Source: DAOUET01 sp034430155
GTDB lineage: Bacteria; Chloroflexota; Anaerolineae; Anaerolineales; UBA4823
Reading direction: 5' to 3'
DNA length: 64,000 nucleotides
Assembly (NCBI GenBank): GCA_034430155.1
Contig: DAOUET010000158.1
Location: 62,001-126,000 of the forward strand
Shown here piece after piece: positions 1 through 9,041 of this stretch (position 1 is its first letter; every line of letters starts with the position of its first letter). Both the position numbers and the translations under genes were made by a program. The notes beneath the pieces are model-generated. The model was not told the DNA's origin. It was given only the letters and a program-made list of their open reading frames with translations, and did no database searches.

Positions 1-1385
1 AGTATTTCCGCTATCGCCCGTACCGAACCACCATCAACTCCTACCAGCAATTCCCGCCTGACCTGCATCAGGTGTTTAAGCCAATTGACCCTCATTAAAA
101 GCTCCTCGATATTGTCGCAGAGGCGTTGTTTAGCTTCAAGATCTGTATGTTGAGATTCAGCCGCGATTAGAGATTCATACAGCTGCACCAAACCATACAC
201 ATTTTCTTCGGGCACCATCTTGGAATCTACCAGCTTGAGCGCCTCTAAATATTCAATGGTGGCTTCTTCAATTCGTCCTAATCTTCGAAGGGTCTGACCG
301 AGTAGAAGCCTACTTCCAAGAGCAAGGTCGGGGTGCATAAGAGCTCGTTGCAGGTTTGGCACGGCGCCCTCTAGATCTTTGCCTTGAGCTTTTAGAAAAC
401 CAACATTAAAATAAGCTGCTGCGTGATCTAATCCGGCTTCAATTACTTTCTCTATCTCTTGTGAAGCCTGCTCAAATTCCCCCCTGGTTTGCATATCTAT
501 AGCCTGACTCAAATGCAATCTCACCACAGTTGGGTCGGATTGTTTCGAAATAATATTACCAACCGAACCTGTGAATATCGATTGAAAGCTATGGCCTGTT
601 GACGGTTGTTGAATATCTTCAGGTAGCTCCTCGAAGACTAAGCTGGCCAGCATACCTACCGCTCTCTTTCGGGCATCAGCAACCGGATCTAACCCTGAAA
701 CTACCTGATCTAATTTATCGGAGTCTCTTGAAGCTTTTTCTGCAGGTTTACGTAACTGGCCCGTAAAAACCTTTGGGTTGAATTCTGGAAGCGGTTTGGA
801 CTCTTCTAAGAGCATGACAGCTTGCCGTGCCTCGCTGTTCTCAGGCGCGATCTTTAAGGCATATCTAGCTGCTTGAAGCGCCTTTTGCACATCCCCAGAT
901 CGCTGAATTAAGCTAGCCAAGGTTAGATATTCCCTTACAGCCTGCTTGTTACGACCTGTATGTTCAAAGATCACAGCCAATCTTGAATGCGCTCGTAGGT
1001 TCTTTGGATCAAGACGAGTCACCATTGAAAAGTTATCTACGGATTTTTCCGATTCTCGATTGTTCAAATACAACTCTGCAGCTTTTAAACGTGCCACAGT
1101 AGCTTGATCTATTTTCCCTAACTGCTCACACAGCTCGGCCACCTTCTCCAAGGGCAAGGGGTCATCTGAGGATACGGCCGCTGCCCGTCCATAGAAATTT
1201 AAAGCCTGCTCGTACTGCTCAAGTCGATACAAACACAACCCCAAGCTAGAAAGAGCCTTGGGATCGTCCGGAAATTCATTTAATGCCTGCCGATAAGAAG
1301 CCGCGGCACTGTCCCAGGATTGGTCCCATGCCGCAGAGTGTCCTTGATTCATGGCTCTTTCAAATATGTCTGTGCGTCCGCTCAT
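1..1385 (-). CDS. Tetratricopeptide-repeat protein, C-terminus beyond the left edge
   Basis: The frame stays open from an ATG at 1385 to the left edge, so about 461 residues are visible and the C-terminus is missing. The translation is made of helical TPR-type units, for example an N-terminal stretch reading YRQALNEFPDDPKAL and later LKIAPENSEARQA and LGRIEEATIEYLEAL. A low-similarity, polar linker lies around residues 205-275 between two TPR blocks. An AGGAAG ribosome binding site sits just upstream of the ATG and a TATAAT -10 box about 45 nt upstream. TPR arrays mediate protein-protein contact; no catalytic domain is visible in the part seen, and the missing end may carry one. It follows polA on the same strand, 98 nt away, with its own likely promoter. 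I do not recognise a specific function. Confidence 0.85.
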   Translation of the reverse strand, partial: MSGRTDIFERAMNQGHSAAWDQSWDSAAASYRQALNEFPDDPKALSSLGLCLYRLEQYEQALNFYGRAAAVSSDDPLPLEKVAELCEQLGKIDQATVARLKAAELYLNNRESEKSVDNFSMVTRLDPKNLRAHSRLAVIFEHTGRNKQAVREYLTLASLIQRSGDVQKALQAARYALKIAPENSEARQAVMLLEESKPLPEFNPKVFTGQLRKPAEKASRDSDKLDQVVSGLDPVADARKRAVGMLASLVFEELPEDIQQPSTGHSFQSIFTGSVGNIISKQSDPTVVRLHLSQAIDMQTRGEFEQASQEIEKVIEAGLDHAAAYFNVGFLKAQGKDLEGAVPNLQRALMHPDLALGSRLLLGQTLRRLGRIEEATIEYLEALKLVDSKMVPEENVYGLVQLYESLIAAESQHTDLEAKQRLCDNIEELLMRVNWLKHLMQVRRELLVGVDGGSVRAIAEI

Positions 1386-1430
1386 ACTCGCTTCCTAGAA
1401 TTCGACCCAAGTGCTTGATTCTTCTTTTAC

Positions 1431-1436
1431 ATTATA
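1431..1436 (-). promoter_or_regulatory. -10 box for the TPR gene
   Basis: Reading the minus strand there is a consensus TATAAT about 45 nt before the TPR gene's ATG. The -35 is weak (ATTGGG at 16 nt), so confidence is moderate. It would separate this gene's transcription from polA upstream. Confidence 0.4.
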
Positions 1437-1483
1437 AGTCCAGCTAAATCAACCCAATTAATTACTTTTCTTCTTCCATATAG

Positions 1484-4285
1484 TTAGTCGCTGATATCCT
1501 TCATCTCAAACCAATTTGAACCATTGCGTGCGTCGGTTTTCAAAGGCACACTCAATGGATAAGCGTTCTCCATCACATGGCGCACTGTCGCTGCTGTCTC
1601 TCGTAGCTCTTCGGTGGGACATTCAAAAACAAGCTCATCATGGACCTGTAATAACATTCTTGCCGATAATCTAGCCTCGGTTAATGCATCCGGAACTCTC
1701 AACATGGCCAGCTTGATGATATCGGCAGCAGTTCCTTGGATAGGAGCGTTGATAGCCTCTCGCTCCTCTCGGCCGCGAATATTCTGATTACGCTGATCCT
1801 TCAAACCCGGGAAATACCGTCGGCGACCTAGAAGGGTTTCGACAAAACCCTGTTCAGCCGCCCTCTGCCGCATATTGTCGAGATAGCCCTTCACACCAGG
1901 AAATCTTTTGAAATAAGCCGTTACAAATTCCTCTGCTTCAGCCAGGGTCAGGTCAGTTGTTCTCGTCAAACCATATGGGGTCATCCCATAGATCAGGCCA
2001 AAATTGATTGCTTTGGCATGCCGGCGCTGTTCGCTGTTCACCGAGTTCAAAGATACATTGTAGATCGCAGCAGCAGTGGCTGCATGGATATCCTGTCCCG
2101 CCCGGAATGCCGCTTGCATCGCTTCGTCTTGAGCCATATCTGCAACAATGCGTAATTCCACTTGTGAGTAATCTACCGAAAGCAATTGGTGACCATGATC
2201 AGCTACAAAAGCTCGGCGTACTTGGCGACCGAGGTCAGTCCGTATAGGGATATTTTGAAGATTGGGGGCAGATGAAGCAATTCTGCCAGTTACCGATCCG
2301 GTTTGGTTATAGGAAGTGTGTATCCGGCCAGTCTCAGGGTTTACTTGCAATGGAAGCGCGTCTACATAAGTAGACTTGAGTTTCGATAGTTCCCGGTATT
2401 CCAGGACCCAATCCACCACTGGATGTACGCCTTGCATAGATTCCAGTACGCTCGCAGCAGTTGAATAAAAACCACTGGCTGTCCGCCGGGTTCGATCAGG
2501 CGGATTCAACCCCAAACGGTCAAATAATGCCTGGGAAAGCTGTTGTGGTGAGTTAAGATTAAAACCTGAACCAACCTGCTCGAAAATATATCCCTCGATC
2601 TCCTGCATACGAACTTGCAACTCATTCGACATTTGGTGCAGATATTCGCTATCTAAACCAACGCCTGTAATTTCCATATCTGCCAATACTGACACGAGAG
2701 GCATTTCTACCTCGTTGAAAAGGCGGATCGCCTGGGCATTTTCTAACTCTCGCTGAAGCTGCGGCCTCAAATGTAAGAGGACTTCAGCATCATCAGCCGC
2801 ATAAGCTGCTGCTGTATCTACTTCAACCTCCGCCATGCTACGCTGGTTACTGCCCCGGCCGATTAGCTCCTCTATTTCGGTCATACGGACGCCCAGTCGT
2901 ACCCATGCCAAGCTTTTAAGCCCAAGATTTCTAGAGGTAGGATTGACTAGCCACTCCGCGATCATCGTGTCAAAGGATAACGGTTTCACCTGCAATCCGT
3001 GACGTTTCATTAGGACAAAGTCATATTTTATATTATGACCAACTTTTGGTAGATTGGGATCCGTCATCGGGCCGCGCAGCGCCTCAAAAACCGTCTCCTT
3101 CGAGATTTGTTTTCCACGACCGGTTAGATGACCTAATGGGATGTAAAATGCTCTCCCCGTCTCAGTAGCTAAAGAAATTCCCACCAGGTTTGCTCGCATC
3201 TGATCAGTGGAGGTGGTTTCTGTATCAAAAGAGACCACCTCAGCATCCTTTAACCTGGCAATCAGTTCCTCTAATCCCTCAGGTGTATTAACGATCTGGA
3301 CCTGGATTTGACCCCCAGCAGGTTTCTCGCTCTTTATCTCAACTTTCTCAGCAAAAAGCGACATCTGTCGTCCCTGATCCGGAATGGATTTGCCAAAAGT
3401 TTTGATCAATTCATTCAAACGGGTAAAAAGCGAGCGAAACTCCAATTCGCGGAACAACGACTCCACCTCTTTGGGATCGAAGTGGTCAGAACGAGCTCTC
3501 TCTAGATCCACGGATACATCCAAGTTGGTGACAATTTGAGCCAGGGTTCTGCTCAAGTAGGCAGAATCACGACCCGCCTCTAGTTTCTTTCGCACTCCCG
3601 CCGGGAGATCATCAAGGTGGTTATAAACATTATCCAAATTGCCATACTCGCCTAAAAGGGATATCGCCGTCTTTTCTCCAACTCCGGCGACACCAGGGAT
3701 ATTGTCAGATTTATCACCGACCAAAGCTTTAAAATCTACCACCTGATCCGGACGGACACCCAAATACTCGATCACATCTGATTCCATATAATCCTTCGAA
3801 TCAGAAAGTGATCTACCAGGCAAGCTGACAATTATTCGATCATTTACTAGCTGTAAAAGATCGCGATCCCCAGTGATAATCTTCACTCCCAGGCCCTGTT
3901 CCGCCGCTTTCTTGGCTAAACTTCCGAGCACATCATCTGCTTCATATCCTTCTACCTCCAACCGGGGAATATTAAATACGTCCACCAGCTGGCGAACTCG
4001 GTCAATTTGTGACACAAGATCATCAGGCATCTTTTCACGTGTGCCTTTATAATCAGGAAAAAGATCATCTCGGAAGGTCCTGCCGGTATCGAATACAACC
4101 ACCAAATAATCCGGGCGCTCTTGTTCTAAAATACGCAGCAATACACTGGCAAAACCATAAACCCCCGCTGTGGGTTCGCCCTCCCGTGTCATCCAACGTT
4201 CGGCGCCACTACTACCACGTGTCAGTGCAAAATATGTCCGGTATGCTAACGCATGACCATCAACCAGATATAAAGTGGCAGGCAT
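1484..4285 (-). CDS. polA: DNA polymerase I
   Basis: The 933-residue protein has the full three-domain layout of Pol I. The N-terminal 5' nuclease/FEN domain spans roughly residues 1-300 (VDGHALAYRTYFAL, then the acidic clusters EADDVLGS and GDRDLLQL). A 3'-5' exonuclease domain follows at about 340-530; its DxE motif is intact (SFDTET), so proofreading is probably active. Polymerase motif A (DYSQVELRI, about 705), motif B (KAINFGLIYG, about 760) and motif C (QVHDELVFE, about 880) are all present. It fills gaps and removes primers in replication and repair. The ATG at 4285 gives the classical N-terminus. The -10 box ends only 9 nt before this ATG, so the mRNA is probably leaderless or nearly so. 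It diverges from the transglycosylase gene. Confidence 0.97.
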   Translation of the reverse strand: MPATLYLVDGHALAYRTYFALTRGSSGAERWMTREGEPTAGVYGFASVLLRILEQERPDYLVVVFDTGRTFRDDLFPDYKGTREKMPDDLVSQIDRVRQLVDVFNIPRLEVEGYEADDVLGSLAKKAAEQGLGVKIITGDRDLLQLVNDRIIVSLPGRSLSDSKDYMESDVIEYLGVRPDQVVDFKALVGDKSDNIPGVAGVGEKTAISLLGEYGNLDNVYNHLDDLPAGVRKKLEAGRDSAYLSRTLAQIVTNLDVSVDLERARSDHFDPKEVESLFRELEFRSLFTRLNELIKTFGKSIPDQGRQMSLFAEKVEIKSEKPAGGQIQVQIVNTPEGLEELIARLKDAEVVSFDTETTSTDQMRANLVGISLATETGRAFYIPLGHLTGRGKQISKETVFEALRGPMTDPNLPKVGHNIKYDFVLMKRHGLQVKPLSFDTMIAEWLVNPTSRNLGLKSLAWVRLGVRMTEIEELIGRGSNQRSMAEVEVDTAAAYAADDAEVLLHLRPQLQRELENAQAIRLFNEVEMPLVSVLADMEITGVGLDSEYLHQMSNELQVRMQEIEGYIFEQVGSGFNLNSPQQLSQALFDRLGLNPPDRTRRTASGFYSTAASVLESMQGVHPVVDWVLEYRELSKLKSTYVDALPLQVNPETGRIHTSYNQTGSVTGRIASSAPNLQNIPIRTDLGRQVRRAFVADHGHQLLSVDYSQVELRIVADMAQDEAMQAAFRAGQDIHAATAAAIYNVSLNSVNSEQRRHAKAINFGLIYGMTPYGLTRTTDLTLAEAEEFVTAYFKRFPGVKGYLDNMRQRAAEQGFVETLLGRRRYFPGLKDQRNQNIRGREEREAINAPIQGTAADIIKLAMLRVPDALTEARLSARMLLQVHDELVFECPTEELRETAATVRHVMENAYPLSVPLKTDARNGSNWFEMKDISD

Positions 4286-4294
4286 GTTGGTATG

Positions 4295-4323
4295 AGTGTA
4301 TCATGGGCTGCGCGGCGTTGCAA
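4295..4323 (-). promoter_or_regulatory. polA promoter
   Basis: On the minus strand, -35 TTGCAA (4318-4323) and -10 TACACT (4295-4300) are separated by exactly 17 nt, and a TG dinucleotide one base upstream of the -10 gives an extended -10. The predicted transcription start lies about 3 nt before the polA ATG. Confidence 0.6.
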
Positions 4324-4328
4324 GACTG

Positions 4329-4357
4329 TTGACAACCGAACACTATCATGATATTTT
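4329..4357 (+). promoter_or_regulatory. Promoter of the secreted transglycosylase gene
   Basis: A consensus -35 TTGACA (4329-4334), a 17-nt spacer and a -10 TATTTT (4352-4357) with a TGA extended -10 are visible. The -10 ends 9 nt before the ATG at 4367, the same spacing as on the polA side. The -35 boxes of the two divergent promoters lie back to back, 5 bp apart. Confidence 0.65.
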
Positions 4358-4366
4358 CTATTCAAA

Positions 4367-5989
4367 ATGGTCACGGCAAAGAAGATATTCTACTTCTCAC
4401 TCACTATACCGCTTCTCCTCGGCCTGACCTTGGGGGGTAAGAAGAGTGCGGGCGCGCAAGAGCAAGAAACCCCCAAGCGCCAGACCTCGATAGTGGTTTC
4501 TTTAACCCAATCTGAATGGTGGTTGATCCGTTGGGCAGACAATCAGATCACCTGTCAGATATTTATAGATCATGCAGATTTGCCAACCAACCAGGACATT
4601 TTCAACGCTTGCGACAATGTAACCTACAACGAATGGGCGCAGACACCGCCCTGTGATGTCGCAAACCAGGGGCTCAAAGAATCAACGACCTGCAAGGGGA
4701 TGTATTTATTCGAGGTTGGTTCCCAAACAAACGAGCGTACCGTGGTTATAGACCTACCTCCCTCAACCGTGTGGCTTAGCCTTTCCGGATGTTCATTAGA
4801 ACCTCCAGATAACTTTTGTAAAAAAATACCCGCACTATTGCTAACGGGCCAAGAACCCCTTCCTAACGAGCACATCGAAGCAGTACACGCCGTTATCGGG
4901 AAAAAGGAATACACCTGTACTGCTGCTGTTTGCGAAATTCCCCTAACTCCGACCACATCAAGTGGTTTTCAAGTCGAATTTTGGGTAGATTCCAGTTTCG
5001 GAGACACCAGCGAACACTACACTGCTCTCGTGCGTGTGCTGGATAGCGGGGTTACCTATTATCCAACCGCCGGTGGATGGTTTATCGATGTATTGAGCTC
5101 TCAATGGCAAGGAGGACCTGTAGATAGTTGTGCTCAAATTTGGGATGCCTTTCCCCCTGTGGGCGGCCCACCATTTTGGCTTTCAAACCCCACGCAGGAG
5201 CAACTACTGGCATCAGATAAGCCTTTCTATTACCTCGCCGGCAGGCTGATCGATCATGGGGTAGTAGATGCAAGCGGTTGTCCTGATGGTGGTTTGCTCT
5301 CTATTGGGTATGCAAATGCTTGCGGGTTAGATAAAGCTCGCTCTATGGTCGAGCTGTGGCAGAATCAATTTGATAAGCCTATCATCAGGGTAGCCAAAGA
5401 GACCAGTCTACCAGCCCAATTATTGAAAAGTTTATTTGCCCAAGAGAGTCAATTTTGGCCAGGCGTATTCCGCGTTTCAAAAGAATACGGCCTGGGTCAG
5501 ATCACAGATTTAGGTGCAGACACGGTCTTAATCTGGAATCCCTCTTTCTATGATCAATTTTGCCCGCTTGTACTTGAAAAACAGGTGTGTGAAGGCGGAT
5601 ATCTTCACCTCAAAGCGGATGAAAGCGCCATCTTACGTGGCGCATTGGCTTTGCATGCAAATGCGGATTGCCCCGAATGTCCTGATGGGATAGATCTGAC
5701 CAGCGTCGATGCGAGCATTATACTCTTTGCCCAAACTTTACAGGCAAACTGTAGCCAGGTCAGCCGGACTGTATTCAACGCAACCAACAACTCACCTGGC
5801 ATGGTCAGCAGTTATGAAGATCTATGGCGTTTTGTACTAGCAAATTACAACGCTGGACCAGGCTGTTTGGCTTTTGCCGTGCATAGTACCTGGCAAAACC
5901 AAGAGCCTCTGGAATGGGACTTTGTGTCCACCCATTTTACCGAGGCGTGTCAAGGGGCAGTCGATTACGTAGAATTAATTGCTAAGTAA
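4367..5989 (+). CDS. Secreted lytic transglycosylase-like protein with extra N-terminal domains
   Basis: A lysine-rich start followed by a hydrophobic core and an A-G-A-Q cleavage-like site (about residue 30) gives a signal peptide. Residues 40-330 form cysteine-rich, beta-rich sequence I cannot assign. The C-terminal 200 residues fit the lysozyme-like SLT fold: catalytic Glu360 in AQESQFWPG, then EYGLGQIT (about 372) and ANYNAGPGC (about 505), the usual order of transglycosylase motifs I to III. Such enzymes cleave the MurNAc-GlcNAc bond in peptidoglycan outside the membrane. The many cysteines suggest disulfide bonds after export. It sits convergent to a small acidic protein and near an M23 peptidase, so this is a wall-remodelling neighbourhood. 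The start is supported by the promoter; there is no ribosome binding site. An inactive or substrate-shifted variant cannot be excluded. Confidence 0.8.
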   Translation: MVTAKKIFYFSLTIPLLLGLTLGGKKSAGAQEQETPKRQTSIVVSLTQSEWWLIRWADNQITCQIFIDHADLPTNQDIFNACDNVTYNEWAQTPPCDVANQGLKESTTCKGMYLFEVGSQTNERTVVIDLPPSTVWLSLSGCSLEPPDNFCKKIPALLLTGQEPLPNEHIEAVHAVIGKKEYTCTAAVCEIPLTPTTSSGFQVEFWVDSSFGDTSEHYTALVRVLDSGVTYYPTAGGWFIDVLSSQWQGGPVDSCAQIWDAFPPVGGPPFWLSNPTQEQLLASDKPFYYLAGRLIDHGVVDASGCPDGGLLSIGYANACGLDKARSMVELWQNQFDKPIIRVAKETSLPAQLLKSLFAQESQFWPGVFRVSKEYGLGQITDLGADTVLIWNPSFYDQFCPLVLEKQVCEGGYLHLKADESAILRGALALHANADCPECPDGIDLTSVDASIILFAQTLQANCSQVSRTVFNATNNSPGMVSSYEDLWRFVLANYNAGPGCLAFAVHSTWQNQEPLEWDFVSTHFTEACQGAVDYVELIAK

Positions 5990-5993
5990 AAAG

Positions 5994-6176
5994 CTACTCT
6001 AAAGCGCGCATTAATTCTAGAAACTCCCCCCATTCTTCATCGAAAAAATGCAGGGTAACGTTATTAAGTTCCAGATGGTAGGTCGTTTCTCCATCAGGTT
6101 CTTCTGCACGCCAGGCTAAATAGTTCTCCGTTTCAGCCAATGTTTGTGTGTTGAGTTCATGATCCTCATTTGCCAT
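5994..6176 (-). CDS. Small acidic protein, unknown function
   Basis: This 60-residue frame starts at an ATG with a perfect AGGAGG six bases upstream (6183-6188), so it is very likely translated. The product is acidic, begins MANEDHELN, and has an alternating pattern (TYHLELNNVTLHFF) followed by a helix rich in Glu, suggesting a small alpha/beta fold. It has no signal peptide or membrane segment. It lies downstream of rho and the M23 gene on the same strand and ends 4 nt from the convergent transglycosylase. I do not recognise the family. Confidence 0.7.
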   Translation of the reverse strand: MANEDHELNTQTLAETENYLAWRAEEPDGETTYHLELNNVTLHFFDEEWGEFLELMRALE

Positions 6177-6260
6177 GCTAATCCTCCTAAAATGGCTTAA
6201 CTCGTCATCGCTCCATAAGGCAGAAGACGTATTAATAATTTCTCTTTCAGCACGAGTTGG

Positions 6261-7361
6261 TTAAGGAGCTGGCAAGACATACCATGGATCGATAAAGCCA
6301 CCCAGGTAGCGCACCTCAAAATGTAGGTGAGCGCCCGTTGATTTTCCCGTGCTACCCGCATAACCGATCACTTGCCCTTGCGATACACTGCTTCCACAAT
6401 GGGCATAAACCTGGCTCAGGTGAGCGTACAAGGTTTGATAACCATTCCCGTGGTCAATCATGATCATGTTTCCATAACCGCCCGTGGCTGAACCAGCGAA
6501 GACAATCACACCGCTATCGGCTGCATAGATAGGTGCTCCCATTCCCGCTGCGATGTCGATCGCAAGATGACCAGACCAATAATCATTTCCGGAAAGGTAA
6601 TGGTTGTCAGCAGGCCAGATGAAACCACCCGTGCCGAATGCCCCTTCATATCCTCCTGCGCAAGCGCCTCCCCCGTATAAAGCTCTGGATACTCCGGCAG
6701 CGCCGCGTGGGATGGTTGGCACCAGCCATTGGCGAAACTCGCGATGCCCACCAGGCAACATTACCAGCTGGTCTAGATTGAATTGAGGGTCGGTTAGATC
6801 AAGTTTGTTACCTGACCAGTTGAGAACGTCTTCTGTTTTGGCCTCAAAGTGCTCGGATACACCTTTTAAAGTATCTCCCTCCTGCCATTCGTATAATACG
6901 CCATCCACTGGGGGAATTTTCAACTCCATCCCTGGAGAAAGCATATCCGGATTATCGTTGAGGATATCGTAGTTCGCCCACAAAATCGTTTCTGGTTTGA
7001 TAGCAAATACCTGGGCAATTCCAAATACCGAGTCACCCGTTTCTACTGTGTAAGTGAAGACATCCTGACGCGGCCGGGTTGGAATAATCGTGTGTAAATC
7101 TGCCCTTCGGGAAATGGCTATGACCATATCTGCCACTTGTATGGCAGGCATGGGTATATTTACATCCTTTTCTTCAGCCGTTGTCTCAGGAACTTTTTGT
7201 TGAACAGCCGCAAATGCTTGCGTTCGGGGGGTTAAGGACCCTTTCCAAACACGCCAGCCAAAATAACCAGCCAACGTAAGAGTCCCTATTGCGAAGACCC
7301 AGGCTCCCCAATACAACCAGCCTTCTCTTCCGGAAGGCGCCGGCGAGGAGTTTTCACTCAC
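6261..7361 (-). CDS. Membrane-anchored LysM / M23 family peptidase
   Basis: One N-terminal transmembrane segment (about residues 14-36) is followed by two LysM modules (about 100-150, with VETGDSVFGIAQ, and 155-205, with WQEGDTLKGVSEHF). A C-terminal lysostaphin-type M23 domain has GHLAIDIAAGMG for the HxxxD zinc site and HLHFEVR for the HxH site, so the zinc ligands are intact. LysM binds glycan strands; M23 enzymes cut peptide cross-bridges or act as amidase activators. I start it at GTG 7361 rather than TTG 7364: the GTG overlaps the rho stop codon as GTGA and has GAGG seven bases upstream, typical of translational coupling to rho. The coupling of a wall hydrolase to rho is unusual but could be simple operon economy. 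Confidence 0.88.
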   Translation of the reverse strand: MSENSSPAPSGREGWLYWGAWVFAIGTLTLAGYFGWRVWKGSLTPRTQAFAAVQQKVPETTAEEKDVNIPMPAIQVADMVIAISRRADLHTIIPTRPRQDVFTYTVETGDSVFGIAQVFAIKPETILWANYDILNDNPDMLSPGMELKIPPVDGVLYEWQEGDTLKGVSEHFEAKTEDVLNWSGNKLDLTDPQFNLDQLVMLPGGHREFRQWLVPTIPRGAAGVSRALYGGGACAGGYEGAFGTGGFIWPADNHYLSGNDYWSGHLAIDIAAGMGAPIYAADSGVIVFAGSATGGYGNMIMIDHGNGYQTLYAHLSQVYAHCGSSVSQGQVIGYAGSTGKSTGAHLHFEVRYLGGFIDPWYVLPAP

Positions 7362-8638
7362 CAATCAGCCTCATTTAGGGTTTCTAAGAATTCCTGATTG
7401 CCTTCTGTGCGACCAAGACGTTGTAGGATCGCCTCTGTTGCGGTCGAAGGATCCATCCCAGCACCATGCGGTGGGGAGGTTATCATCTGGTCAAACATAC
7501 GCCGCATCAGCCAAACTCGCGGTGTGATGTCTGGACCAAGCAACAGCTCTTCCCGGCGGGTCGAAGAGCGTTCGATATCAATGGCCGGAAATATCCGCCT
7601 TTCTTGTAGTTTTCGGGAGAGATGTAATTCCATGTTGCCCGTACCCTTAAACTCCTCGTAAACTACATCATCCATGCGAGAACCCGTGTCTATTATACAC
7701 GTAGCGATAATCGTCAGAGATCCACCTTCTTCGATATTACGAGCCGCACCGAAGAAACGCTTGGGAGGATACAAGGCTGACGGGTCAATCCCACCGGATA
7801 ACGTGCGACCAGATGGCGTTACAACAAGGTTGTAGGCCCGGGCGAGGCGGGTAATCGAGTCCATTAAGATGACTACATCACGATCTACTTCGACCAACCG
7901 CTTAGCCCTTTCTAACGCCATCTCGGCGACGCGCACGTGTGAGGTTACTGGTTCATCGAAAGTGGACGAAATTACCTCTGCATCCACCGACCGGTCCATG
8001 TCTGTTACCTCCTCAGGACGTTCACCAATCAGGGCCACCATCAAATGTACATCCGGATATTTCGTCGAGATGGAATTAGCTATCTGTTTTAAGATGGTGG
8101 TTTTTCCCGCCTTAGGGGGCGATACAATAAGCCCTCGCTGCCCTCTGCCTATCGGGGTTACCAAGTTGATTAGCCGGGTGGCGAGGGTATGCCGGTCTGT
8201 TTCCAGGTCAAAGCGGACATCTGGGAAGATTGGGATCAGACCCTCGAAAACTGGGCGTCGTTTGGCCTCATCTATTTCCAAACCGTTGATGCTTTCTACC
8301 TTCATGAGGCCGTAATGTCGCTCAGATTCCCTTGGTGGACGAACATGGCCTATCACCAAGTCTCCATTTCGCAATCCATAACGTCGAATTTGCGATTGTG
8401 AGACATAAACGTCATAAGGACCTGGTTGGTAGTGTCCCGATCGTAAGAAACCGATCCCCTCACTCATTATCTCCAGGATGCCTCCACGCAATTCAAGCCC
8501 TTGTCGTTCAGCCTCTACCTGTTGAATTCGTAGAATGAGGTCCTCTTTTTTCAAGCGATTGACGTTCTCGACATCGAGATCTCTAGCAATTTGACGTAAC
8601 GCAGCCAAAGGCGTACTTTCTAATTCAGCTACTTTCAT
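7358..8638 (-). CDS. rho: Transcription termination factor Rho
   Basis: At 426 residues it has the normal Rho layout: N-terminal helical domain (LAALRQIARDLDV), cold-shock-like RNA-binding domain (GFLRSGHYQPGPYDVYVSQSQ), and a RecA-type motor with Walker A (SPPKAGKTT, about residue 177), Walker B (VVILMDSITRLARAY) and the conserved GGSLTIIATCIIDTGSRMDD segment. It is a hexameric ATP-dependent RNA translocase that ends transcription. The N-terminal insertion seen in some high-GC Rho proteins is absent. A strong promoter lies about 220 nt upstream, leaving a long leader, which suggests that rho is autoregulated here as in other bacteria; this is inference. The gene runs into the M23 gene with a 4-nt overlap. 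Confidence 0.97.
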   Translation of the reverse strand: MKVAELESTPLAALRQIARDLDVENVNRLKKEDLILRIQQVEAERQGLELRGGILEIMSEGIGFLRSGHYQPGPYDVYVSQSQIRRYGLRNGDLVIGHVRPPRESERHYGLMKVESINGLEIDEAKRRPVFEGLIPIFPDVRFDLETDRHTLATRLINLVTPIGRGQRGLIVSPPKAGKTTILKQIANSISTKYPDVHLMVALIGERPEEVTDMDRSVDAEVISSTFDEPVTSHVRVAEMALERAKRLVEVDRDVVILMDSITRLARAYNLVVTPSGRTLSGGIDPSALYPPKRFFGAARNIEEGGSLTIIATCIIDTGSRMDDVVYEEFKGTGNMELHLSRKLQERRIFPAIDIERSSTRREELLLGPDITPRVWLMRRMFDQMITSPPHGAGMDPSTATEAILQRLGRTEGNQEFLETLNEADW

Positions 8639-8856
8639 AATATTACGACTCTTCTTTTCTAATAGTTTTTTATTTGGAATTTAGGATGCCACCACCGAGC
8701 TGACTTTATAAAATCGCTGATATTGCCACTCCCTCTCAGCAATAGTGACATTATGAGGTTATCAACCAAATGGAAGCGCGGTGGGGGTCAAGGTTTGGAA
8801 TACAAGCCGTCCCAGAAGTTTGGGAGTTAGAAATAACCATAACGGGGGAGAGTTTC
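8639..8856 (-). other. Long 5' leader of rho
   Basis: About 218 nt separate the predicted start site from the rho ATG. On the minus strand it holds a TCCCA/TGGGA hairpin near 8800-8815 and two short open frames: 37 codons beginning at the ATG next to the -10 box, and 30 codons starting MSLLLRGSGN and ending before rho. Neither has a convincing ribosome binding site, so I do not call them genes. Confidence 0.4.
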
Positions 8857-8862
8857 GCCAAC

Positions 8863-8891
8863 ATTATAGCATGCAAAAGGTCAAGTTGCAA
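8863..8891 (-). promoter_or_regulatory. rho promoter
   Basis: On the minus strand, -35 TTGCAA (8886-8891), 17-nt spacer and perfect -10 TATAAT (8863-8868) with TGC immediately upstream (extended -10). This is one of the best sigma-A-type promoters in the window. Confidence 0.7.
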
Positions 8892-9041
8892 GCCTTTCAG
8901 CCCCTGATTTTTATGTCGGAATTCTTATTCTTTTGAAACATTTTATGATAGCTAACATACAAAAAATCTGAACATCGTGGAAAAACGCTATTCTAATTGA
9001 ATGGGATACAAATTGTCCGCTATGCTTGTGATCCATAGGTA

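Noticed and set aside
7362..7364. TTG start for the M23 peptidase
   Set aside because: The adjacent GTG overlaps the rho stop as GTGA and has better spacing from GAGG.
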